NCBI RefSeq assembly: GCF_025140835.1 | Contig: NZ_CP081153.1 | Coordinates: 1,178,001 to 1,242,000, forward strand | DNA: 64,000 bases | Source: Aliiroseovarius sp. M344 | GTDB taxonomy: Bacteria > Pseudomonadota > Alphaproteobacteria > Rhodobacterales > Rhodobacteraceae | Direction: 5' to 3' | In this document: positions 50,652 through 58,788 of the stretch, piece by piece | How positions within the stretch are numbered: the stretch's first letter is position 1 | How the letters are laid out: each line of letters starts with the position of its first letter | Made by a program: the position numbers and the translations under genes | Notes under the pieces: model-generated | The model's input: the letters and a program-made list of their open reading frames with translations, nothing else | Databases searched by the model: none | What the model was told of the DNA's origin: nothing

Positions 50652-51880
50652 GCGACACAACAATACTGGTTGTCGGGACGTATGACACCAAAGATGACGA
50701 GTTGAATTACATCGCGGACGTGATCCGCGGGCAGGGTGGACGGGTTGCGACCATGGACATCTCGGTTCTGGGTGATCCCAGCGCGCCGTGCGACTATTCC
50801 AAGCATGACGTGGCCGAAGCTGGCGGGTCGTCCATCCAGGCCGCTATCGACAGCGGGGATGAGAACACCGCCATGCAGATCATGGCGCGGGCGTCGGCGG
50901 CCTTGGCGCTCGAACTCTATCGCGAAGGTGTGTTCGATGGCCTGATCGTGCTGGGCGGCACGATGGGCACTGATGCGGCGCTGGACCTGTGTCAGGCACT
51001 GCCGATCGGGGTGCCGAAATATGTGGTTTCGACCGTTAGCTTTTCGCCCCTCATCCCACCGGAACGCCTGCCAGCAGATGTGCAGATGATCCTGTGGGCC
51101 GGTGGGCTTTACGGTCTGAACTCGATCTGCAAAGCGTCGTTGTCGCAGGCTGCCGGGGCTGTGTTGGGTGCAGCCCGTGCCGTCCAGAAACCCACCTTTT
51201 CAAAACCCCTTATCGGGATGACCAGCTTTGGGAAAACCGTTTTAAGATATATGGTTAGCCTGAAACCAGCGTTGGAGGAACGCGGGTTTGAAGTTGCTGT
51301 GTTTCATGCCACCGGCATGGGCGGGCGAGCGTTTGAAAGCCTTGCGGGCGAGGGTGCCTTTGCCGCTGTTCTGGACTTCGCCCCGCAGGAACTTGGCAAT
51401 CATATCATGGGCTCTACGATCTCGGCGGGCCCAGACCGGATGACCAATGCGGGGGCGTCCGGGACACCGCAGATGGTGTCCATCGGCTGCTATGATTTGG
51501 TGGATTTCATTGGTTGGCAGGACGTGCCGCCAAAACTTGCGGGGCAAGAGGTGCATGCCCATAACCGGCTCCTCTCGTCGGTGATGATGACACCGGAGCA
51601 GCGGCGCGAAATGGCGCGCGCGATGTGCAAGCAACTGTCCGGGGCCAAAGGGCCTGTTAACCTGATTTTACCGCTTGAAGGCGGGAATGAATGGGACCGT
51701 CCCGGAGGGCCGCTGCATGATGCCGACGGTTTGGCCGCCTTCATCGAAGAACTGCGTGCCCATTGTCCTGACAATGTGACGCTGATCGAGTTGGACAGCC
51801 ATATCAACGACGATGGGTTTTCGAACCGCGTGCTCGCTGAGTTTGATTTGTGGCTGGCATCGGGCATTGTCGCGCCCTGA
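50648..51880 (+). CDS. Tm-1-like ATP-binding protein (UPF0261)
   Basis: This 410-residue protein matches the Tm-1/UPF0261 family: VVGTYDTKDDELNYI at the start, LGGTMGTDAALDLCQALPIGVPKYVVSTVS and MTSFGKTVLRYM later. In many bacteria this domain is paired with a TIM-barrel partner gene of the PEP-hydrolase-like group; none is next to it here. The ATG overlaps the dehydrogenase stop. Its function is poorly known. Confidence 0.9.
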   Translation: MSDTTILVVGTYDTKDDELNYIADVIRGQGGRVATMDISVLGDPSAPCDYSKHDVAEAGGSSIQAAIDSGDENTAMQIMARASAALALELYREGVFDGLIVLGGTMGTDAALDLCQALPIGVPKYVVSTVSFSPLIPPERLPADVQMILWAGGLYGLNSICKASLSQAAGAVLGAARAVQKPTFSKPLIGMTSFGKTVLRYMVSLKPALEERGFEVAVFHATGMGGRAFESLAGEGAFAAVLDFAPQELGNHIMGSTISAGPDRMTNAGASGTPQMVSIGCYDLVDFIGWQDVPPKLAGQEVHAHNRLLSSVMMTPEQRREMARAMCKQLSGAKGPVNLILPLEGGNEWDRPGGPLHDADGLAAFIEELRAHCPDNVTLIELDSHINDDGFSNRVLAEFDLWLASGIVAP

Positions 51881-51954
51881 GGCAACTTGTTGCACCTGCA
51901 ATGAATTGCGTTTTCCCCAAGCGCAGTGTTTACTGCCGGTGTTAAGGAGTGAAC

Positions 51955-52353
51955 ATGCCACACCTGTCTTTCGAATATAGCCGTGGGCTTGGTCAACAGG
52001 CGGATATGCCAACGCTTGCCCAGACCATGCGCGCCACGCTGGCCGCAACCGGGCATTGCCCGATCGGCGGCATCCGCGTCCGCGGGTTCGAGGCGGATGT
52101 TGATGCCATCGGCGACGGGGCAGGCGGGTATCACTTCCTCGACATGATCCTCAGGCTTGGGCAGGGTCGGGACGAGGCGACGCGCGACGCCATCGCCGAC
52201 CAGCTTTATGCGGCAGTTGAGGCTGCCCTGCGCCCCCAGATGGGCGATACGCCTTTCATTCTCAGCCTAGAGGTTCAGGAAATCGAAACCCGTTTCAGCC
52301 GCAAAAGCTGGAGCACGATCCACGCGGCCCTCCGCGAAAAGGAACCGGAATGA
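51955..52353 (+). CDS. 5-carboxymethyl-2-hydroxymuconate isomerase-like protein
   Basis: This 132-residue protein begins MPHLSFEYS, so removal of Met leaves Pro as the N-terminal base used by the tautomerase superfamily. Length and pattern fit the HpaF isomerase of homoprotocatechuate meta-cleavage. ATG 51955 follows TAAGGAG; a GTG two codons upstream would bury the Pro and is rejected. It overlaps the following MarR gene. The other hpa genes are absent, so its real pathway is uncertain. Confidence 0.82.
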   Translation: MPHLSFEYSRGLGQQADMPTLAQTMRATLAATGHCPIGGIRVRGFEADVDAIGDGAGGYHFLDMILRLGQGRDEATRDAIADQLYAAVEAALRPQMGDTPFILSLEVQEIETRFSRKSWSTIHAALREKEPE

Positions 52354-52775
52354 GAAAACTTGAACGCGCCCTTCCAATCGCGCTGCTTCACGCGCGTGAA
52401 GCCACCCTGAAACCCTTTCGTCACGAGTTGGACCAGATCGACCTGACCGTTCAGCAATGGCGGGTCATTCGCGTGCTGGCCGAGGGCAAAGCCTGCTGCG
52501 CCACCGAATTGGCCGAACGCTGCGTGTTGATGCCCCCCAGCCTCAGCCGCATCCTGAAAAATCTGACGGAACGCAAGCTGATCGAACGTGTGGACGACAG
52601 CGATGGCCGCCGCCGCAAAGTGAAGATCGCCCCGGCGGGTTGTGCGAAATACACGCAGATGTCGGGCAAAGCGGCCACGATCTATGAAGATCTAGAAAAC
52701 CGCTTCGGGGAGGAGAAGATGGAAACGCTACTGGACCTGCTGAACGAGCTTTATGCGGTCGCAGAAGCGTCCTGA
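52350..52775 (+). CDS. MarR-family regulator (HpaR-like)
   Basis: This 141-residue protein shows the HpaR pattern RALPIALLHAREATLKPFR, then QQWRVIRVLAEGKACCATEL and the wing DDSDGRRRKVKIA. Its ATG overlaps the isomerase gene's stop as ATGA. HpaR represses homoprotocatechuate genes in enteric bacteria. It is a distant paralog of the MarR protein at 22570; the two share the SLPIAL/ALPIAL opening. Confidence 0.85.
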   Translation: MRKLERALPIALLHAREATLKPFRHELDQIDLTVQQWRVIRVLAEGKACCATELAERCVLMPPSLSRILKNLTERKLIERVDDSDGRRRKVKIAPAGCAKYTQMSGKAATIYEDLENRFGEEKMETLLDLLNELYAVAEAS

Positions 52776-52847
52776 CGTTGCGGCCGTCTTGCACCCGGTC
52801 GGCGTGCGGCTTACCCATGGGAAAGACTATTCCTGAACGAGGTTCCC

Positions 52848-53237
52848 ATGAGCGACACCCAGACCGCCCCAGAAGGCAACATCATCCTGCGCACGCTGGC
52901 CATGCCCAAAGATACCAACGTCGCGGGCGACATCTTTGGTGGTTGGGTTCTGTCACAGATGGACATCGCGGGCGGGGTGCTGGCCGCGGAATACGCAGGC
53001 GGGCGCGTGGCGACCGTGGCGGTGGATGCGATGAAATTCATCTCGCCCGTCAAAGTGGGCGACGTGCTGTGCCTGTATGGCGAGGTTACTCGGGTTGGCC
53101 GCACGTCCATGTCCATCACGCTTGAGGCATGGTCCGAACGCGATCGCGGTCGGTCAAAACACAAGGTCACCGAGGGTGTATTTGTGTTTGTGGCACTGGA
53201 TGACGATGGCAACCCGGTGCCTGTGAAGCAGGACTAA
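52848..53237 (+). CDS. Acyl-CoA thioesterase, YciA type (hotdog fold)
   Basis: This 129-residue protein has the YciA pattern: MPKDTNVAGDIFGGWVLSQM, with catalytic-region Asp, then VATVAVDAMKFISPVKVGDV. It hydrolyses short acyl-CoAs. It is complete. A decayed copy of its second half lies about 850 bases further on. Its stop overlaps the convergent phosphatase stop. Confidence 0.9.
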   Translation: MSDTQTAPEGNIILRTLAMPKDTNVAGDIFGGWVLSQMDIAGGVLAAEYAGGRVATVAVDAMKFISPVKVGDVLCLYGEVTRVGRTSMSITLEAWSERDRGRSKHKVTEGVFVFVALDDDGNPVPVKQD

Positions 53238-53731
53238 GCCGAGCTGGCTGGGCCGTGATGGCGCCGGTCAATATGCAAGCCACCCAGCTTGTCGGTGGTT
53301 ACAATATGAAGGTCGCCGTAATTGAGCGGCGGTTCGCCTCCCGCGCCCAACGCCTCCCAAATCTCGCGCAGGTTTCCCTTGTTGCCAACCCAAACCACGG
53401 TTTTGCCTGCGGATCGGGTGATCAACTGCGTGGCCATGCCATTGGCAGGCAGGCGGTCGATGGGCAGATTGCGGTTGGTGGCAAGCGGCTGCGCCGTATC
53501 AAGGTTACGCTGCACGCTGGGCGCATAGATCGCGTCGATTTCGACACCGTCCATCGCCCCGACCAAAGCGTCCGCCCGTGCGCGACCGGTGGCATTCAGG
53601 TCCGGCCCGGAGCGATCCCCATGCCGCAAGATAATCAGCGTGGTGCCGGGTGCCAGCTTCGCAACACCCGGACGCGCACATGCGGTTAGAATTCCAGCGC
53701 CCGTCAGCGCCAGAAAAATACGTCTTTTCAT
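53234..53731 (-). CDS. Histidine-phosphatase-family lipoprotein
   Basis: This 165-residue protein has a lipoprotein signal (residues 1-19, lipobox LTAC with Cys19) and an IILRHGDRSG motif typical of the histidine-phosphatase (phosphoglycerate-mutase-like) fold. ATG 53731 follows AAAAGG. It would be an anchored phosphatase-like protein in the periplasm. Only part of the family catalytic set is visible, so activity is uncertain. Confidence 0.82.
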   Translation of the reverse strand: MKRRIFLALTGAGILTACARPGVAKLAPGTTLIILRHGDRSGPDLNATGRARADALVGAMDGVEIDAIYAPSVQRNLDTAQPLATNRNLPIDRLPANGMATQLITRSAGKTVVWVGNKGNLREIWEALGAGGEPPLNYGDLHIVTTDKLGGLHIDRRHHGPASSA

Positions 53732-53834
53732 AGCCTTTTCCCCTCTTCTTAATGGGGAAAGCCTAATGGCGATAGGCGACGCGGGTCTAGTTGACTGAAA
53801 AGTCAGGTTATCGACCCGACGCGCGCGGGTCTGG

Positions 53835-53978
53835 TCAGGCGTGGCGGTGACCAAAGCCGGGATGTTTGATCCAATTCACGGCGGCGCGCAACCAGCGGCC
53901 AACGGCTTCAGCGCGCATTTGTTCGGCCTGACGGCGGATAGCTTCGATTTCGTCGTGTGTCGGGAAGGAGCGGTTCAT
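53835..53978 (-). CDS. Small conserved-type protein, 47 residues
   Basis: A short reading frame begins MNRSFPTHDEIEAIRRQA and ends NWIKHPGFGHRHA. GGAAGG-like sequence and coding-type codon use support it. The layout, a short PTxxEI opening followed by an Arg-rich amphipathic helix and a basic tail, is reminiscent of the small Rhodobacteraceae proteins annotated RSP_7527-like or DUF1127-like, which are often tied to stress and small-RNA loci. I cannot confirm membership. Confidence 0.6.
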   Translation of the reverse strand: MNRSFPTHDEIEAIRRQAEQMRAEAVGRWLRAAVNWIKHPGFGHRHA

Positions 53979-54089
53979 GATCTTGCCTTTGGCGGTGTGT
54001 TTGTTTCACCCGCTAGGTAGGTGGGATCAACGCCGAGCGCATCGTGTGTTTTGGTATTGCCGGTATGCGGTGGGGGCATGGTGTGGTGG

Positions 54090-54284
54090 TGTTCACCTCG
54101 ACCGTCAAAGCGGGCACCGCGCTGTTCCTTTATGTTGAGGTCATGCTGCTTGTCTTCAGTTCGATGCCTATCACGCCAGAGGCCTAGTCTACGCGGGTGT
54201 ACGAAACACAAAGTAACCGAAGGGTTGTATGTGTTTTTTTCACTGGATGAGGATGAGATCCCGGTGGCGGTAGAGAATGGGTAG
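54090..54284 (+). pseudogene. Decayed copy of the YciA-thioesterase 3' half
   Basis: The plus strand reads TVKAGTALFLYVEVMLLVFSSMPITPEA, then a TAG at 54185, and after a one-base frame change KHKVTEGLYVFFSLDEDE. These line up with PVKVGDVLCLYGEV...SMSITLEA and SKHKVTEGVFVFVALDDD of the thioesterase at 52848, and the nucleotide match is also clear. The Trp codon TGG of the intact gene has become TAG here. It is a partial duplicate or relic of a paralog. Confidence 0.8.
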
Positions 54285-54287
54285 TAC

Positions 54288-55178
54288 TTAGTCCAGTTGG
54301 CTCGCTTGCCATTCGGCATAGGTTTGGGTGGTTCCCTTGACCAGCCAATCAGTTCTACCGTTTCGCGCCGTGCCGAAAAGAAAAACCGATGCCCCGCTCG
54401 GGCTCGAAAAGGCTACGTCGTCAATCAGCCTAAAGCAGTTGTCTCCGATTTGTTCCGCTCTGCCTGAAGCTAGTACCTGTTTCCTTTTTTCGGCACTTGC
54501 GTTCTTGAATGATACTGATTCATTAAGGTCGCCTGTCGAACCAGCTTGCAAAACGAATTCGCCATCGATCTCAGATGCGACAGCATCGATCCCCTTTTTC
54601 TCATGCACTAGAACAAATACTGGTGAAGTTTTGGAGGTCCAAGTTTCGGTATCGCTTTTCTGAATTCCGGCCTTTCTAAAAAAATCTACGCCTATAACCG
54701 GTAGTACTAACTGAATCTCTTCCAAGAACGCTTCCATGTCTGAAATATCTGCCTCTGGTAAACGATCAAAGTCTGGGTCTGTTCGATTGGTTACCACACT
54801 TTTCTTTGCAGACTTGAGTAACGTGATAAGTCTTCCCTCAAGGTACTTCACATGTGCCTTCGTCAGGTTCATGTCTTTGTTCGTGATCGCAATAAATCGG
54901 TCCCAAAAGTCTTTTTCTTCGTCTTTCGAGTGTGAATAAAGCCGTTTGGAAATGTCGTCGCCTTCACCCACATAAACGTTGGGTAAACTGGAATCGATTG
55001 GTGAGCCAAATAGGATGTAGATTCCTGTTCGCCGTAGCTCTTCTCTTTTGAGAGCTACGTCTAGCTTTGTTCTGGGCGCAGCCAAAACATGCCCTGTCCA
55101 ATTAATAATCTCGGCTGTTACCACTCCGGTTGGCGTGCCTTCGGCCAAAAATAGACGAACTGATCTTCCCAAAGCCAT
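54288..55178 (-). CDS. GIY-YIG nuclease-family protein (with DUF4357-like tail)
   Basis: This 296-residue protein has the GIY-YIG elements TGIYILFG (residues 51-58) and NVYVGEGDDISKRL (67-80), with Arg79 in the place of the catalytic Arg. The tail SGRAEQIGDNCFRLIDDVAFSSPSGASVF resembles the DUF4357 domain, often attached to GIY-YIG or to restriction-like systems. Base composition is visibly AT-richer than in all neighbours, and the gene abuts a pseudogene, suggesting transfer. A nuclease of unknown target; no partner methylase or toxin gene is adjacent. Confidence 0.82.
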   Translation of the reverse strand: MALGRSVRLFLAEGTPTGVVTAEIINWTGHVLAAPRTKLDVALKREELRRTGIYILFGSPIDSSLPNVYVGEGDDISKRLYSHSKDEEKDFWDRFIAITNKDMNLTKAHVKYLEGRLITLLKSAKKSVVTNRTDPDFDRLPEADISDMEAFLEEIQLVLPVIGVDFFRKAGIQKSDTETWTSKTSPVFVLVHEKKGIDAVASEIDGEFVLQAGSTGDLNESVSFKNASAEKRKQVLASGRAEQIGDNCFRLIDDVAFSSPSGASVFLFGTARNGRTDWLVKGTTQTYAEWQASQLD

Positions 55179-55293
55179 CCAGATCTCCGAATTTCACCCA
55201 AACATAAAGATAAGCCTATGCGCGAGCGCGGATTTGAAGTCAAATCCGGTGCCTCACGCCGAAGAAAACTGCCCCGAAATCGGGACCGCTCTC

Positions 55294-56949
55294 TTATCTC
55301 GTAAACTTCTTATGCTTCAAGCGCTTGGGCTCCAGCGCGTCCGGTCCCAGCCTGCGCTTCTTGTCCTCTTCGTAATCCTCGAAGTTGCCTTCGAACCACT
55401 CCACATGGGCGTCGCCTTCGAAGGCCAAGATGTGGGTACAGATACGGTCAAGGAAGAAGCGGTCGTGCGAGATGACGACGGCGCAGCCGGCGAAATCGAC
55501 CAGAGCGTCTTCAAGGGCGCGGAGGGTTTCCACGTCCAAATCGTTGGTTGGTTCGTCAAGCAGCAGCACGTTGCCGCCCTCTTTGAGCAAGCGCGCCATG
55601 TGCACGCGGTTGCGCTCACCACCCGACAGCAGGTTCAGCTTTTTCTGCTGATCTCCGCCCTTGAAGTTGAAGGACGAGCAATAAGCCCTTGAATTAACTT
55701 GCGCGTCGCCCAGCTCGATCAGCTCGGCCCCACCGGAAATGGCTTCCCACACGGTTTCATTCGGGTTCAGGTCATCGCGCGACTGGTCGACGTAAGACAG
55801 TTTCACCGTATCGCCCAGCTCGATTGTGCCGTCGTCTGGTGTTTCCTGCCCGGTGAGCATCTTGAAAAGGGTCGATTTACCCGCGCCGTTGGGGCCGATC
55901 ACGCCGACGATGCCGCCGGGGGGGATAGAGAATGACAGGTTTTCGATCAGAAGCTTGTCGCCCATGTGTTTTTTCAGGCCGTCGACCTCGATCACTTTGG
56001 ACCCCAAACGCGGACCGTTCGGGATGACGATCTGGGCGCGGCCCACCTTGTCACGCTCTGACTGGCCAGCCATTTCGTTATAGGCGTTGATCCGGGCTTT
56101 GGACTTCGCCTGACGGGCTTTTGCGCCCTGACGCATCCATTCCAACTCGCGCTCCAGCGTTTTTTGCTTGGATTTATCCTCACGCGCTTCCTGCGACAGC
56201 CGTTTGGACTTCTGTTCCAGCCACGCGGAGTAGTTGCCCTCGTAAGGAATGCCCGACCCACGGTCGAGTTCCAGAATCCAGCCGGTGATGTCGTCAAGGA
56301 AGTAACGGTCGTGGGTGACGATCAGGATTGTGCCTTTATAGTCGATCAGATGCTGTTGCAGCCACGCGATGGTTTCCGCATCGAGGTGGTTGGTCGGTTC
56401 GTCCAAGAGCAACATGTCGGGCGCTTCCAGCAGCAGCTTGCACAGCGCCACGCGGCGTTTCTCACCACCCGACAGCTTGGTGACGTCGGCGTCATCTGGG
56501 GGGCAGCGCAGTGCCTCCATCGAGACATCAATCTGCGCGTCGAGGTCCCACAGGTTCTGGGCATCAATCTCGTCCTGCAGCTTGGCCATCTCCTCGGCGG
56601 TTTCGTCCGAGTAGTTCATGGCCAGTTCGTTATAACGCTCAAGGATCGCTTTTTTCTCGGCCACGCCCTGCATGACATTGCCGCGCACATCAAGGCTTTC
56701 GTCCAGCGTTGGTTCCTGCGGCAGATAGCCAACTTTGGCGCCTTCAGCCGCCCAAGCCTCGCCTTGGAAATCCTTGTCGATGCCCGCCATGATGCGCATC
56801 AGGGTCGATTTACCAGTGCCGTTCACGCCAACCACACCGATTTTTACGCCGGGCAGGAAGCTCAGCCGGATGTTCTCGAAGCATTTCTTGCCACCGGGGT
56901 AGGTCTTGGAAACACCGTCCATGTGGTAGACATATTGATAAGCGGCCAT
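55294..56949 (-). CDS. ettA: Energy-dependent translational throttle protein EttA
   Basis: This 551-residue ABC-F protein has two ATPase cores: Walker A GVNGTGKST and GPNGAGKST, signatures LSGGEKRRVALCKLL and LSGGERNRVHMARLL, and the helical linker between them (RLSQEAREDKSKQKTLERE). EttA binds the ribosomal E site and gates translation by ATP/ADP ratio. Length and DLDVETLRALEDALVDF match the family. There is no membrane domain. Confidence 0.95.
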   Translation of the reverse strand: MAAYQYVYHMDGVSKTYPGGKKCFENIRLSFLPGVKIGVVGVNGTGKSTLMRIMAGIDKDFQGEAWAAEGAKVGYLPQEPTLDESLDVRGNVMQGVAEKKAILERYNELAMNYSDETAEEMAKLQDEIDAQNLWDLDAQIDVSMEALRCPPDDADVTKLSGGEKRRVALCKLLLEAPDMLLLDEPTNHLDAETIAWLQQHLIDYKGTILIVTHDRYFLDDITGWILELDRGSGIPYEGNYSAWLEQKSKRLSQEAREDKSKQKTLERELEWMRQGAKARQAKSKARINAYNEMAGQSERDKVGRAQIVIPNGPRLGSKVIEVDGLKKHMGDKLLIENLSFSIPPGGIVGVIGPNGAGKSTLFKMLTGQETPDDGTIELGDTVKLSYVDQSRDDLNPNETVWEAISGGAELIELGDAQVNSRAYCSSFNFKGGDQQKKLNLLSGGERNRVHMARLLKEGGNVLLLDEPTNDLDVETLRALEDALVDFAGCAVVISHDRFFLDRICTHILAFEGDAHVEWFEGNFEDYEEDKKRRLGPDALEPKRLKHKKFTR

Positions 56950-57024
56950 TTTGCGCGTCCTCGTGTTTGACTTCGGATTGTCTTAGCCAGACAAAGGAGG
57001 CAGGGCAATCCCGAAGGAGCACAC

Positions 57025-58056
57025 ATGACTTATCATCCGGTAGAAGATCGCTATGAAAAGATGGCTTATCGGCGCTGTGGGGCGTCGGGGCTGAAATTGC
57101 CCGCAATCAGCTTGGGGCTGTGGCACAATTTCGGGCATGACTTTCCACATGCGACCAAACAGGCGATATGCCGGGCTGCGTTTGACAACGGCATCACGCA
57201 TTTCGATCTGGCAAACAACTATGGCCCGCCCCCGGGCAGCGCCGAGGAAGCGTTTGGCGAGATATTACAGACCGATTTTGCAGGTTTTCGCGACGAGTTG
57301 ATCATCAGTTCCAAGGCGGGCTACGAGATGTGGCCGGGGCCGTATGGCGAATGGGGTAGCCGAAAATACCTGATTGCGTCTTGTGATCAGAGCCTCAAGC
57401 GGATGGGCGTGGATTATGTCGATATCTTTTACAGCCACCGGTTCGATCCAAATACGCCGCTTGAGGAAACCATGGGCGCCTTGGATCATATCGTGCGGTC
57501 GGGGCGGGCGCTCTATGCCGGGATTTCGAGCTATAACAGCCAGCGCACGCGCGAGGCTGTGGCGATCCTGAATGATCTGGGCACGCCCTGTCTGATCCAT
57601 CAGCCCAGTTACAACATGCTGAACCGCTGGGTCGAGCGGGACGGGTTGAAGGACACGTTGGCGGAGCTCGGTGTCGGCTCGATTGCCTTTACACCGCTGG
57701 CGCAAGGGTTGCTGACGGGCAAGTATTTGAAGGGCATCCCGCAAGACAGCCGCGCCAGTCAAGGGAAGTCATTAGCGCCGGAATTGGTATCCGACAATGT
57801 GATCAAAAGTTTGCGCGCACTGGCAGATATAGCCGAGAGCCGCGGGCAGACATTGGCGCAAATGGCTATTGCATGGGTCTTGCGGGATGGCGGGATCACC
57901 ACAGCGCTGATTGGCGCATCGCGTCCCGAGCAAGTGATTGATTGCGTCGGCGCGGTGGATCGGTTGAATTTCACCGATGAGGAAAGAGCGGCGATTGACG
58001 CCAGTATCAGCGAAGAGACCGCAAATCTGTGGGCCGCTTCCTCGGAGACGGATTAG
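57025..58056 (+). CDS. Aldo/keto reductase (YghZ/L-glyceraldehyde-3-phosphate reductase type)
   Basis: This 343-residue TIM-barrel reductase has the family opening RRCGASGLKLPAISLGLW, the catalytic Asp-Tyr-Lys-His set in FDLANNYG, ISSKAG and DIFYSHRFD, and the NADPH-binding end IGASRPEQV. The closest recognised group is YghZ, which reduces toxic aldehydes. AGGAG precedes the start. It is divergent from ettA. Confidence 0.9.
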   Translation: MTYHPVEDRYEKMAYRRCGASGLKLPAISLGLWHNFGHDFPHATKQAICRAAFDNGITHFDLANNYGPPPGSAEEAFGEILQTDFAGFRDELIISSKAGYEMWPGPYGEWGSRKYLIASCDQSLKRMGVDYVDIFYSHRFDPNTPLEETMGALDHIVRSGRALYAGISSYNSQRTREAVAILNDLGTPCLIHQPSYNMLNRWVERDGLKDTLAELGVGSIAFTPLAQGLLTGKYLKGIPQDSRASQGKSLAPELVSDNVIKSLRALADIAESRGQTLAQMAIAWVLRDGGITTALIGASRPEQVIDCVGAVDRLNFTDEERAAIDASISEETANLWAASSETD

Positions 58057-58095
58057 GACTGGACAGGAGCAATCGCTGCGGGCACAGAAATCCAG

Positions 58096-58692
58096 ATGCG
58101 CTATAACTTGCCATATGCTCGGTCAGGTCAGGTGATAGGTCTGTTGGGTGGGTCATTTGACCCGGCCCATCGCGGCCATGTTCACATCACCCGAGAGGCG
58201 CTTAAGCGGTTTGGGCTGGATAGGGTCTGGTGGCTGGTAACCCCCGGCAACCCCTTAAAAGCCAACGGTCCTGCGCCGATCGATCTGCGCGTGCAACATG
58301 CGCGTCAAATGATGCAACACCCGCGGGTCACGGTCACGGACATCGAGACAAAGACCGGCACGCGCTACACGGCTGAGACGTTGCAAGCCATTCAGGGGCT
58401 GTATCCAGGGGTGCAGTTCATTTGGCTGATGGGCGCAGATAACCTTGCCGATTTCCACCGCTGGGAGCGTTGGGAATGGATCATGGAAAACGTGCCGGTT
58501 GGCGTCATCGCGCGGCCCGGGGATCGGGTGGCGGCTCGAATGTCGCCTGCCGCAGAACGGTTTCAGCACGCAAAGATTCCGGGGCGTTCGGCGCGTCTTT
58601 TGGCGCGCGCGGTCGCGCCTGCTTGGTCGTTGATCAATGTTCCCATGGTGGATATTTCCTCGTCGCAAATACGAGCGCGCGGCGATTGGTAG
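58096..58692 (+). CDS. nadD: Nicotinate-nucleotide adenylyltransferase
   Basis: This 198-residue protein has [11 protein letters not shown] (nucleotide-binding motif) and [12 protein letters not shown] near the end, the two diagnostic blocks of NadD. It joins ATP and nicotinate mononucleotide in NAD synthesis. The usual rsfS/rlmH neighbours are absent; a PBP4-type gene follows 96 bases later. Confidence 0.94.
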   Translation: MRYNLPYARSGQVIGLLGGSFDPAHRGHVHITREALKRFGLDRVWWLVTPGNPLKANGPAPIDLRVQHARQMMQHPRVTVTDIETKTGTRYTAETLQAIQGLYPGVQFIWLMGADNLADFHRWERWEWIMENVPVGVIARPGDRVAARMSPAAERFQHAKIPGRSARLLARAVAPAWSLINVPMVDISSSQIRARGDW

Positions 58693-58788
58693 CCCAGCGA
58701 TTGGCCCAATGATTGTCTTGAACGACCGGCCGCGATCTCGACGATAAATCTGGTTGCCCTGACTTGGCGCGCAAGGTTTACTTGGCAC

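Noticed and set aside
53975..54319. Minus-strand frame opposite the thioesterase relic
   Set aside because: It is the antisense of the decayed copy, has no ribosome site, and would overlap the nuclease gene end.
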